Shown here one piece after another: positions 1 through 5,172 of a DNA stretch of 5,172 nt. Both the position numbers and the translations under genes were made by a program. Numbering within the stretch: position 1 is the first letter of the stretch; every line of letters starts with the position of its first letter. The stretch is from an uncultured Maribacter sp. (GTDB lineage Bacteria; Bacteroidota; Bacteroidia; Flavobacteriales; Flavobacteriaceae), in contig CAJQMW010000484.1 in the NCBI GenBank assembly GCA_905479535.1, forward strand, positions 1 through 5,172, read 5' to 3'. The notes below the pieces were generated by a model. The model did no database searches. It was not told where the DNA came from and saw only the letters and a program-made list of their open reading frames with translations.

Positions 1-30
1 CAGGTACCATTATTGGATAATATCATTTAA
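1..30 (+). CDS. Possible C-terminal tail of an upstream gene (partial)
   Basis: The first 30 bases read in frame 1 as nine residues (QVPLLDNII) followed by TAA at 28-30. A strong terminator starts seven bases later, as expected for the end of a + strand gene. The frame is not certain, because frame 3 also stops early, at 16-18. Nothing can be said about function from nine residues. The call rests only on the position of the stop relative to the terminator. Confidence 0.3.
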   Translation, partial: QVPLLDNII

Positions 31-36
31 TGTTAT

Positions 37-65
37 AAGAGCAACCTAATCAGTTGCTCTTTTTT
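37..65 (+). terminator. Intrinsic terminator of the upstream gene
   Basis: A perfect 9-bp stem (AAGAGCAAC at 37-45 pairing with GTTGCTCTT at 53-61) closes a 7-base loop and runs into an unbroken T tract ending at 65. This is a textbook rho-independent terminator for + strand transcription entering from the left edge. It separates the upstream unit from everything that follows. Confidence 0.85.
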
Positions 66-219
66 GGTTTTATAGGGCAAGTATGGCGTGGGGTCAAAGA
101 GGATGTTCTCACCATACAAAAGGTTTTTTCTAAAGGATATAGAAGGCGACTCTTTGGTCTGAATTACACAAAACAGGTTGTACACCACAATATTCGCTAC
201 GTATACCACAAATAATATA
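66..219. other. Intergenic stretch with no recognisable gene
   Basis: No convincing gene was found on either strand. The + strand has short open stretches in two frames, one of about 40 codons without a usable start that ends near 212. The minus strand is open across 130-393, but its translation is an unrecognisable hydrophobic string. Neither has a recognisable motif. The region could be decayed coding sequence or plain spacer. Confidence 0.4.
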
Positions 220-246
220 TTGTAAGAAAAATACTACATATATTTG
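220..246 (+). promoter_or_regulatory. Candidate Bacteroidota-type promoter
   Basis: TATATTTG at 239-246 is an exact match to the Bacteroidota -7 element TAnnTTTG. A TTG at 220-222 could serve as the -33 element. The spacer between them is 16 bases, slightly shorter than the roughly 17-23 usually reported, which lowers confidence. Transcription would begin near 253, about 40 bases before the ATG at 291. Just downstream, the hexamer AATTGT occurs twice (247-252 and 257-262), separated by AATT. This could be an operator or simply AT-rich sequence. Confidence 0.45.
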
Positions 247-290
247 AATTGTAATTAATTGTGAACCCCAAATCACACCATAATAAAGAG

Positions 291-419
291 ATGAAATACG
301 TAACATTAGTACAAACCAAATACGGACAGCAAGAAGTACAGGTTGAAGCCCCAAAAGTTGACCTGAACCTTTTAATATTCCAATGTATGGCATCTTTAAG
401 AAGCCTAATTAATGCATAA
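291..419 (+). CDS. Possible small protein of 42 residues, unknown function
   Basis: An ATG at 291 opens a 42-codon frame ending at TAA 417-419. The product begins MKYVTLVQTKYG, has a charged, Gln/Glu-rich first half (EVQVEAPKVD at about residues 15-24) and a hydrophobic end (LLIFQCMASL at about 27-36). No signal peptide or known motif was recognised. In its favour are a consensus-like -7 promoter element about 45 bases upstream, an AAAGAG directly before the ATG, and a position only 11 bases before the next start at 431. Against it are the small size and the decayed state of the following gene. It may be a real small gene, a leader peptide or a chance frame. Confidence 0.33.
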   Translation: MKYVTLVQTKYGQQEVQVEAPKVDLNLLIFQCMASLRSLINA

Positions 420-430
420 CCTACTAGCCA

Positions 431-689
431 ATGAAGACCTACTTAAATCTCCGTAATGTATCCTTGGTAATATTGACCTGTACGGTCCTAAACTCTTGCT
501 CCAAGGATACCGATTTGCTGTCCGAGTATGTCATTAGGGATGTCAAAAAAATTGAAGTGTTGTCTTTTCAAATAGCACCAATGATAAAGCCACTACCGAC
601 CAAGAGGTCAGTTTAGAGTCATATTAAAAGATGATTTTACCGAGAAGGAACATAATACCTTAGAAAACCCACTGCGCCATAAAAAATAG
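431..689 (+). pseudogene. Decayed lipoprotein gene, N-terminal remnant with frameshifts
   Basis: The ATG at 431 starts a clear lipoprotein signal peptide: MKTYLNLRN, then the hydrophobic run VSLVILTCTVL, then a lipobox ending NSC with Cys at residue 23, followed by SKDTDLLSEYVI. The opening frame carries on to a stop at 614-616, but its last 20 or so residues look non-coding. Protein-like sequence continues in the other two frames: about 559-614 (NDKATTDQEVS) and then 615-686 (VILKDDFTEKEHNTLENP), which ends at TAG 687-689. This suggests one ancestral frame broken by two small indels, near 556-561 and near 613-616. From memory, flavobacterial lipoproteins beginning SCSKDTDLL..EYV often continue into Asn-Asp-rich, cadherin-like or tandem beta-domain sequence, which would fit. 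The alternative is an intact 61-residue lipoprotein ending at 616. Confidence 0.5.
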
Positions 690-806
690 TACTATGAAAC
701 ATCAATTTGACCAAGAAACAGAAATACAAGTTTACAGAAATGATTTTTTAGCTGGGTTACTCTTTTTGACCAAAAAACTCCTTATGCTTTAAAGTTTAGT
801 CTGATT

Positions 807-828
807 CCTCGATGGCTCTGCCTCGAGG
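807..828. repeat. GC-rich hairpin, left half of a paired inverted-repeat element
   Basis: CCTCGA at 807-812 pairs with TCGAGG at 823-828. Inside it, GGC (814-816) pairs with GCC (820-822) around a TCT loop, with one bulged T at 813. This gives a 9-bp stem that is much more GC-rich than its surroundings. There is no T tract, so it is not an ordinary terminator. It sits 10 bases from a second strong hairpin, and together they resemble a REP-like dispersed intergenic element. Copy number cannot be seen from this window. Confidence 0.55.
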
Positions 829-838
829 TTCCCGTTTA

Positions 839-857
839 ACCTCCCCCTGGGGGAGGT
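839..857. repeat. Near-perfect GC-rich palindrome, right half of the element
   Basis: ACCTCCCCC at 839-847 and GGGGGAGGT at 849-857 are exact reverse complements around a single central T at 848. The following bases to about 889 add further pairing options: GGAAT at 859-863 with ATTCC at 876-880, and the G-rich GGGTGGGGT at 881-889, which can compete for the C-rich arm with one mismatch and one wobble. From memory, C5/G5 palindromes of this kind recur between genes in flavobacterial genomes. That makes a dispersed repeat the preferred reading. Confidence 0.55.
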
Positions 858-933
858 CGGAATGGCATTCTCCCAATTCCGGGTGGGGTAAAATATAAAA
901 TTTCAAGAAATTTTTTATTGCCCAAATCTTAAC

Positions 934-964
934 AAAAGCGACTCACCTACAAGTCGCTTTTTTT
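934..964 (+). terminator. Strong intrinsic terminator, possibly bidirectional
   Basis: AAAAGCGACT at 934-943 pairs perfectly with AGTCGCTTTT at 952-961, giving a 10-bp stem with an 8-base loop followed by more T to 964. The A run on the left arm means it could also work on the minus strand, but no minus-strand gene faces it. For + transcription it would end any transcript from the 220-246 promoter and would insulate the hydrolase gene at 1104 from upstream reading. It lies about 245 bases beyond the end of the decayed lipoprotein gene. Confidence 0.85.
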
Positions 965-1004
965 ACGCCGTATTGAAACCGGTGGGCAAATCCTTCAATA
1001 ATCA

Positions 1005-1036
1005 TTTTGAATTAGTAGCGACAGAATTTATTTAAT
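1005..1036 (+). promoter_or_regulatory. Weak promoter-like sequence for the hydrolase gene
   Basis: TTTTG at 1005-1009 could be a -33 element, and TATTTAAT at 1029-1036 sits 19 bases downstream. The spacing is right for the Bacteroidota sigma factor, but the -7 match is poor (TA present, TTTG mostly not). The strong terminator just upstream makes a promoter somewhere in 965-1095 necessary, and this is the best candidate I can find. Confidence 0.2.
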
Positions 1037-1057
1037 TGGTTTTATACGCTTACGTCT

Positions 1058-1093
1058 TAAAAAGCTTTTTATTTTACTAGCTTTAACCAGCTA
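1058..1093. promoter_or_regulatory. Small dyads in the leader of the hydrolase gene
   Basis: TAAAAAGCTTTTTA at 1058-1071 is a perfect 14-base palindrome. Directly after it, TAGCT (1078-1082) and AGCTA (1089-1093) form a second inverted repeat with a 6-base loop. Together they fill the 46 bases before the ATG at 1104. They could be an operator or leader structure. Short palindromes in AT-rich DNA also arise by chance, and no regulator gene is visible nearby. Confidence 0.25.
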
Positions 1094-1103
1094 AAAAATA
1101 CAT

Positions 1104-3038
1104 ATGAGAACCACACTAACTAGATTTTTACTGCTATTTACCATCGTCTTGTTCATATCCTCCTGCAAGAGGACCAATAAGGTGGCCAAACAGGAGATTT
1201 CCGAGACCTACGTTGCCGACAATTATACCAAGAAAGAAGTAGATGTAGCAATGCGGGATGGAGCAACGCTGCATACCACAATCTATTCACCAAAGAATAC
1301 TTCAAAAAAATATCCTATCCTCATGCAGCGAACACCCTATAGCTCCCGACCTTATGGAGAGGGTAATTTTAAGGAACAGATCGGTCCCAATATCCATTTA
1401 ATGCAAGAAGGAAATATCGTGGTGTATCAAGATGTGCGGGGCAGATGGTTGAGCGAGGGTCATTATGAAAATATGCGCACGTACATTCCCAACAAAACTT
1501 CGGACCAAGATGTGGATGAAAGCTCGGATACCTATGACACCATAGAGTGGTTGGTGAACAATGTGGAAAATAATAATGGCAAGGTGGGGGTATGGGGTAT
1601 TTCTTACCCAGGCTACTATGCCACCTACGCTACTATTGATGCGCATCCGGCTTTAAAGGCGTCATCGCCACAGGCCTGTATTGGGGATTTCTTTTTTGAT
1701 GATTTTCATCATAACGGTGCTTATTTACTGAGCTATTTTAGGGCGACTTCCCTTTTTGGAACGCCAAGACCCAATGGTGACCAACCTATTGATACGGCTT
1801 GGTACACGTTGCCGGATATTCAGACCGAAGATCAATACCAGTTCTTTTTGGATCAGGGACCTTTGAAGAATCTAAACTCGTTTTTTGAGTATGAAACGGC
1901 AGATACCCCGCGAATGGCCGTTGAGGGAAAGACCGACGATTTCTTTTGGAACGAACTTATAGAACACCCCAATTATGACGAATTGTGGCAAAGCCGTGGG
2001 TTGATTCAGCATCTGGATAAATCAAAATCGCACGTGGCCACCATGATTGTTGGGGGTTGGTTTGATGCGGAAGATTTATACGGACCTTTAGAAACTTATA
2101 AAAAAATTGAAAAGAACACTGATGGTTACAATACCATAGTTTTCGGGCCATGGGACCATGGTCGTTGGGCAAGGCGTAATGGTAGGAATCTAGTAGGGAA
2201 CTACTATTTTGGGGATTCTATCTCAGAATTTTTTCAAGAAAAAATAGAAACCAAGTTCTTCAATCACTTTCTAAAGGGTGATGGTGATGCCAACACCGGA
2301 CTTCCAGAGGCCTATATGTATGACTCCGGTCGTAAGGAGTGGAAGGAATATGATGCATGGCCACCTAAAGGGGTAAAAACAAAGGAATTGTTTCTGTCCG
2401 AAAATCAAGAATTAACTGTGGAACCCAAAGGCACAACAGGCATCCAATTTATGAGTGATGTCAAAAAGCCCGTTCCCTATTCGGAGGATATCAAATCGGT
2501 TTTTACACCGCGTAAATATATGACGGACGACCAGCGTTTTGCGGCCCGCCGTTCGGATGTATTGGTATTTGAAACGGATGTGATGGACGAGGATTTGACC
2601 TTAGCCGGTGATATTCTGGCAAAACTGAATGTGGCCACCACGGGAACTGCGGCAGATTGGATCGTGAAAATTATCGATGTACATCCTGCGGATACGGAAA
2701 CGAATGAAGAAATGCAGGACCACTTGAAAATGAGCAATTACCATTTAATGGTACGTAGCGAGGTATTGCGTGGCCGATTCCGGAATAGCTTCTCTAATCC
2801 AGAGCCTTTTGTACCGAATCAGAAAACGGACGTAACAATAAAACTACAAGATGTTTTCCATACGATAAAAAAAGGCCATAAACTTCAAGTGCATGTACAA
2901 AGCACTTGGTTTCCGCTTATAGATTTAAATCCCCAGACCTATGTCGAGAATATCTTTAAGGCGGACGAGGCCGATTTTAAAACCCAGACCCATACGGTTT
3001 TTACCGATTCTAGTTTGGAATTTTCGGTGCTGGAATAG
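1104..3038 (+). CDS. CocE/NonD-family serine hydrolase lipoprotein, alpha-amino acid ester hydrolase-like
   Basis: This complete 644-residue protein belongs to the peptidase S15 / CocE group of alpha/beta-hydrolases, which cleave esters or amides. It begins with a lipoprotein signal peptide (MRTTLTRF, a hydrophobic run, then FISSC with Cys21), so it should be exported and lipid-anchored. The hydrolase domain spans about residues 40-400, with a helical cap inside it. The nucleophile is Ser167 in GISYPG, with Asp321 (GGWFD) and His352 (FGPWDHG) completing the triad. Tyr79 (RTPYSS) is the expected oxyanion residue. A beta-jelly-roll domain (X-Pro peptidase C-terminal type) fills about 405-640. 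Asp200 (FFDDFHH), Glu323 and Asp324 (WFDAED) match the three carboxylates that bind the substrate's alpha-amino group in alpha-amino acid ester hydrolases, and the length fits that family. Alternatives are a plain CocE-type esterase or the class IV glutaryl-7-ACA acylase annotation. The start is fixed by an in-frame TAA at 1092-1094. The family call is secure; the subfamily is likely. Confidence 0.95.
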   Translation: MRTTLTRFLLLFTIVLFISSCKRTNKVAKQEISETYVADNYTKKEVDVAMRDGATLHTTIYSPKNTSKKYPILMQRTPYSSRPYGEGNFKEQIGPNIHLMQEGNIVVYQDVRGRWLSEGHYENMRTYIPNKTSDQDVDESSDTYDTIEWLVNNVENNNGKVGVWGISYPGYYATYATIDAHPALKASSPQACIGDFFFDDFHHNGAYLLSYFRATSLFGTPRPNGDQPIDTAWYTLPDIQTEDQYQFFLDQGPLKNLNSFFEYETADTPRMAVEGKTDDFFWNELIEHPNYDELWQSRGLIQHLDKSKSHVATMIVGGWFDAEDLYGPLETYKKIEKNTDGYNTIVFGPWDHGRWARRNGRNLVGNYYFGDSISEFFQEKIETKFFNHFLKGDGDANTGLPEAYMYDSGRKEWKEYDAWPPKGVKTKELFLSENQELTVEPKGTTGIQFMSDVKKPVPYSEDIKSVFTPRKYMTDDQRFAARRSDVLVFETDVMDEDLTLAGDILAKLNVATTGTAADWIVKIIDVHPADTETNEEMQDHLKMSNYHLMVRSEVLRGRFRNSFSNPEPFVPNQKTDVTIKLQDVFHTIKKGHKLQVHVQSTWFPLIDLNPQTYVENIFKADEADFKTQTHTVFTDSSLEFSVLE

Positions 3039-3139
3039 AAAAAATGAAAAGGAATCTAATAAGTAGAATATAAATAATAACCATATTGAATTGTTAGCTT
3101 TCATTATGATTAACGTAACAAACTTCAAAACTGAAAAAT
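3039..3139 (+). other. Spacer between the two hydrolase genes
   Basis: This is 101 bases of AT-rich DNA with no hairpin plus T tract, so no terminator was seen. TAGCTTTC at 3095-3102 is one base off the TAnnTTTG promoter element, but no TTG lies at the right distance upstream. The two genes may therefore be read as one transcript, with or without a weak internal promoter. No Shine-Dalgarno sequence is visible; the second gene's ATG follows a short A-rich run. Confidence 0.4.
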
Positions 3140-5172
3140 ATGAAAAATACCCTTCTCCTCACTCTTATTATAGTTTCTTTTTTAGCTAATTCCTGTTCCC
3201 AAACAAAAAATATTGAAACTCAAATTGCATGGGATACTTGGGGTGTTCCCCATATTACCGCAAATACTACTGAAGATTTATTCTTCGCTCAAGGTTGGGC
3301 CCAAATGCATAATCATGCCAACCTTATTTTGGAACTTTATGGAAGCTCTAGAGGTAAGGGAGCGGAATATTGGGGACAAGAGAAATTCGAGAATGACTTG
3401 CTCATACACACACTGGGTTTTGATCAATTGGCCGATGATTGGGTAAAAAGCCAGGACCCTGAAATTAAAACTATCTATAGCTCTTTTATAAATGGTATGA
3501 ATGCTTATGCAACAGCACATCCTGAGGCTATTGATGACAAAAATAAAATAGTGCTACCTCTAACTACCAAGGACATGAATATGCATAGTATGTATGTGAT
3601 TTTCACTCGTTTTATCGCTGGAAATGATTTGGGACGTGTACAGCAATGGCCAGACATGGGTTCTAACACCTATGCAATTGCACCTAAGCGCTCAGCTTCA
3701 GGTAATGCGATGTTAGTTCAAAACCCACATCTGCCTTGGTGGCAAGAATTTTTATTCTTTGAGTCGCATTTAAATTTAAATGGAAAAAACATGTACGGTT
3801 CAACGCTCGTTGGTTTCCCGGGTATTGCAATCGGTTTTAATGAAAACCTAGGCTGGAGTCATACGGATAACACCATTGACAACGCAGATACCTACGAATT
3901 AGAACTGAAAGACGGTGGCTATGTTTTGGATGGCGAACGAAAAGATTTTGAAACGTCTTCAAAAATCATCAAAATAAAGCAAGAAGATGGTACCCTTCTA
4001 GACAAAGAAATTCCACTAATGAAAACGGTTCATGGCCCGGTGGTCAATAAAACCGAAGACAAAGTCTTGGCCTTAAGGATGGTTGGCTTAGATAGACCGA
4101 ATATGTTTTTACAATGGTGGCGTATGATAAACAGTGCTAATTTCAATGAATTTGAGGACGCTTTAAAAATGGCGCAAATCCCTTTTTGGAATGTCATGTA
4201 CGCAGATAAACAAGGAGAGATTTTCTATTTGTTCAATGGCTTGGTTCCAAAACGAAGTTCTGGTGACTGGGATTATTGGGATCGTGTCATTCCGGGCGGA
4301 AAATCTGGAGATATATGGACAGAAGTACATGCCTATGAAGACTTGCCCAAAGTAAAGAACCCTGAAGGTGGGTGGCTTCAAAATGCCAACGACCCACCTT
4401 GGACAAGTACCATACCAATGACCTTGAACCCTGATGACTACGCTAGCTATATGGCTCCAAAATATATGCCATTCCGGCCACAACGTTCCGCTCGGATGCT
4501 TATGGAGGACGAATCTATATCTTTTGAAGAATTGGTAGATTATAAACTCTCCACACGCTTGGAATTTGCCGATAGAATTCTGGACGATTTATTTGCTGCC
4601 GTCGATGCTTCCGATTCAGAGAAGGCCAAACAAGCAAAAGTGGTGCTTGAAAATTGGGATAGAGAAGCGGATGCTGATAGTAGAGGCATGCTTTTATTTT
4701 ACAATTGGGCCAACAAGTTCAACCTGTGGAACAGCTCCAATTACACAAAACAATGGAGTTTTGATGCTCCAAATTCTACACCAGATGGTATCGCTGATCC
4801 CAAAAGAGCTGTACAGTTACTAGAAGAAGCCGCTTTAGAAATCGAAACTAAGTTTGGCAGTTTAGCTATTCGCTGGGGTGATTATTACAGAATAAGCTAT
4901 AATGGTAAAAATTTACCCGCAAATGGCATTGATGGGTCTATGGGCGTTTTTCGTGTGGCCTGGCCGGGCGGAGCTGATGATAAAAATATGTTCGTGGGTG
5001 GTGGCGATTCCTGGGTCGGTGTAATTGAGTTCGGTGATGTAGTAAAAGCAAAAGTCTTATTGTCCTATGGTAATGCGACTCAAAAAAATTCTCCTCATAA
5101 CGGAGATCAATTAGATTTATTCTCTAAAAAAGAATTGCGTGATGCTTGGTTTACACAAGCTGAAGTTGAATC
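3140..5172 (+). CDS. Penicillin acylase-family Ntn-hydrolase lipoprotein, glutaryl-7-ACA acylase-like (3' end cut by window)
   Basis: The frame is open for 677 codons to the window edge. The family makes a precursor that cuts itself into alpha and beta chains, freeing an N-terminal Ser that hydrolyses amide bonds of N-acyl compounds. A signal peptide ends in a lipobox with Cys19 (FLANSC), so the enzyme is exported and anchored. The alpha region (about 25-174) carries WGVPHI, GWAQMHNH and RGKGAEYWG. The nucleophile is Ser175 (GSNTY), which becomes beta residue 1. His197 (QNPHLPW, beta 23), Asn417 (NANDPPW, beta 243) and Glu630 (VIEF, beta 456) match the active-site His, oxyanion Asn and Glu of glutaryl-7-ACA acylase in order and spacing. 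Ala230 replaces the glutaryl-binding Arg57-beta, and Tyr178 replaces Trp4-beta, so the acyl group probably differs. The YGNATQ...GDQLDLFS segment near the edge implies only about 10-20 residues are missing. The start is bounded by an in-frame TAA at 3116-3118 with no ATG between. Alternative label: acyl-homoserine-lactone-acylase-like. Confidence 0.95.
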   Translation, partial: MKNTLLLTLIIVSFLANSCSQTKNIETQIAWDTWGVPHITANTTEDLFFAQGWAQMHNHANLILELYGSSRGKGAEYWGQEKFENDLLIHTLGFDQLADDWVKSQDPEIKTIYSSFINGMNAYATAHPEAIDDKNKIVLPLTTKDMNMHSMYVIFTRFIAGNDLGRVQQWPDMGSNTYAIAPKRSASGNAMLVQNPHLPWWQEFLFFESHLNLNGKNMYGSTLVGFPGIAIGFNENLGWSHTDNTIDNADTYELELKDGGYVLDGERKDFETSSKIIKIKQEDGTLLDKEIPLMKTVHGPVVNKTEDKVLALRMVGLDRPNMFLQWWRMINSANFNEFEDALKMAQIPFWNVMYADKQGEIFYLFNGLVPKRSSGDWDYWDRVIPGGKSGDIWTEVHAYEDLPKVKNPEGGWLQNANDPPWTSTIPMTLNPDDYASYMAPKYMPFRPQRSARMLMEDESISFEELVDYKLSTRLEFADRILDDLFAAVDASDSEKAKQAKVVLENWDREADADSRGMLLFYNWANKFNLWNSSNYTKQWSFDAPNSTPDGIADPKRAVQLLEEAALEIETKFGSLAIRWGDYYRISYNGKNLPANGIDGSMGVFRVAWPGGADDKNMFVGGGDSWVGVIEFGDVVKAKVLLSYGNATQKNSPHNGDQLDLFSKKELRDAWFTQAEVE

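Larger units (their letters stand above)
690..1103. other. Long non-coding gap between the decayed gene and the hydrolase gene
   Basis: This 414-base stretch holds no convincing gene. Only a 32-codon frame at 694-792 is open from an ATG. What it does hold is a pair of GC-rich hairpins (807-828 and 839-857) in otherwise AT-rich DNA, a strong terminator at 934-964, a weak promoter-like sequence around 1005-1036, and small dyads at 1058-1093 just before the next gene. An in-frame TAA at 1092-1094 closes the hydrolase frame upstream of its ATG, so the gene cannot extend into this gap. Confidence 0.6.

Noticed and set aside
130..393. Minus-strand open frame of 87 codons
   Set aside because: Its product is an unrecognisable hydrophobic string with no start-site context, and it overlaps the candidate + strand promoter and small gene. 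It is most likely a chance frame.
694..792. + strand frame of 32 codons starting MKHQFDQETE
   Set aside because: It is too short, with no motif and no promoter, and directly follows the decayed gene. It could be further debris of that gene but is not supportable as a gene.
807..857. The paired hairpins as a CRISPR or terminator
   Set aside because: There are only two unlike hairpins, with no spaced direct repeats and no T tract after either.
1398..2737. Minus-strand open frames inside the first hydrolase (1398-1646, 1957-2172, 2477-2737)
   Set aside because: They lie opposite an intact gene with a full catalytic set, and their translations show no family features.
3095..3102. TAGCTTTC as a promoter -7 element for the acylase
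   Set aside because: It is one mismatch from the consensus, but no TTG lies 17-23 bases upstream, so it was not listed as a promoter.
2925..3128. Minus-strand frame over the end of the first hydrolase and the spacer
   Set aside because: It is mostly the complement of AT-rich spacer and coding DNA, with no recognisable product.
3213..3520. Frames on both strands near the start of the acylase (3213-3446 on +, 3278-3520 on minus)
   Set aside because: The acylase frame here carries the conserved WGVPHI, GWAQ and RGKGAEYWG motifs, so these other frames are shadows.
4163..4823. Frames inside the acylase beta region (4163-4483 on minus, 4566-4823 on +)
   Set aside because: Both overlap the conserved acylase frame, including the NDPPW segment, and have no independent evidence.

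Overview
The window looks like chromosomal DNA of a member of the Bacteroidota, most likely a Flavobacteriaceae-type bacterium. The DNA is AT-rich. The two large genes both start with lipoprotein signal peptides ending in a short Ser-Cys lipobox, and neither has a Shine-Dalgarno sequence (only A-rich bases before the ATG). One upstream site matches the Bacteroidota -7 promoter consensus TAnnTTTG. The genus assignment is not secure.

Layout: bases 1-65 hold the probable last codons of an upstream gene and a strong intrinsic terminator. Bases 66-290 are intergenic and carry a candidate promoter. Bases 291-419 encode a possible 42-residue protein of unknown function. Bases 431-689 look like a decayed lipoprotein gene: the signal peptide is intact, but the reading continues through three different frames. 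Bases 690-1103 contain no gene. They hold two back-to-back GC-rich hairpins that look like a dispersed intergenic repeat, a second strong terminator, and the leader of the next gene.

The main content is two large hydrolase genes on the + strand, 101 bases apart. The first (1104-3038, complete, 644 residues) is a lipid-anchored serine hydrolase of the CocE/NonD, peptidase S15 type. Its catalytic triad is visible. It also carries the extra acidic residues that, in alpha-amino acid ester hydrolases, bind the substrate's free amino group. The second (3140 to the window end, about 677 residues visible, probably lacking only some 10-20 C-terminal residues) is a lipid-anchored Ntn-hydrolase of the penicillin/cephalosporin acylase family. 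It is closest in what I recall to glutaryl-7-ACA acylase. All four expected catalytic residues are present, but the arginine that binds the glutaryl carboxylate in that enzyme is replaced by alanine.

The two enzymes have unrelated folds, but each family is known for cleaving or forming acyl bonds on beta-lactam nuclei and amino-acid-like compounds. Both appear to be exported and membrane-anchored, and they may be co-transcribed. They could act together in the periplasm or at the outer membrane on small N-acylated or amino-acid-derived amides or esters. The natural substrate cannot be read from the sequence. No mobile element, CRISPR array, tRNA or rRNA was seen.
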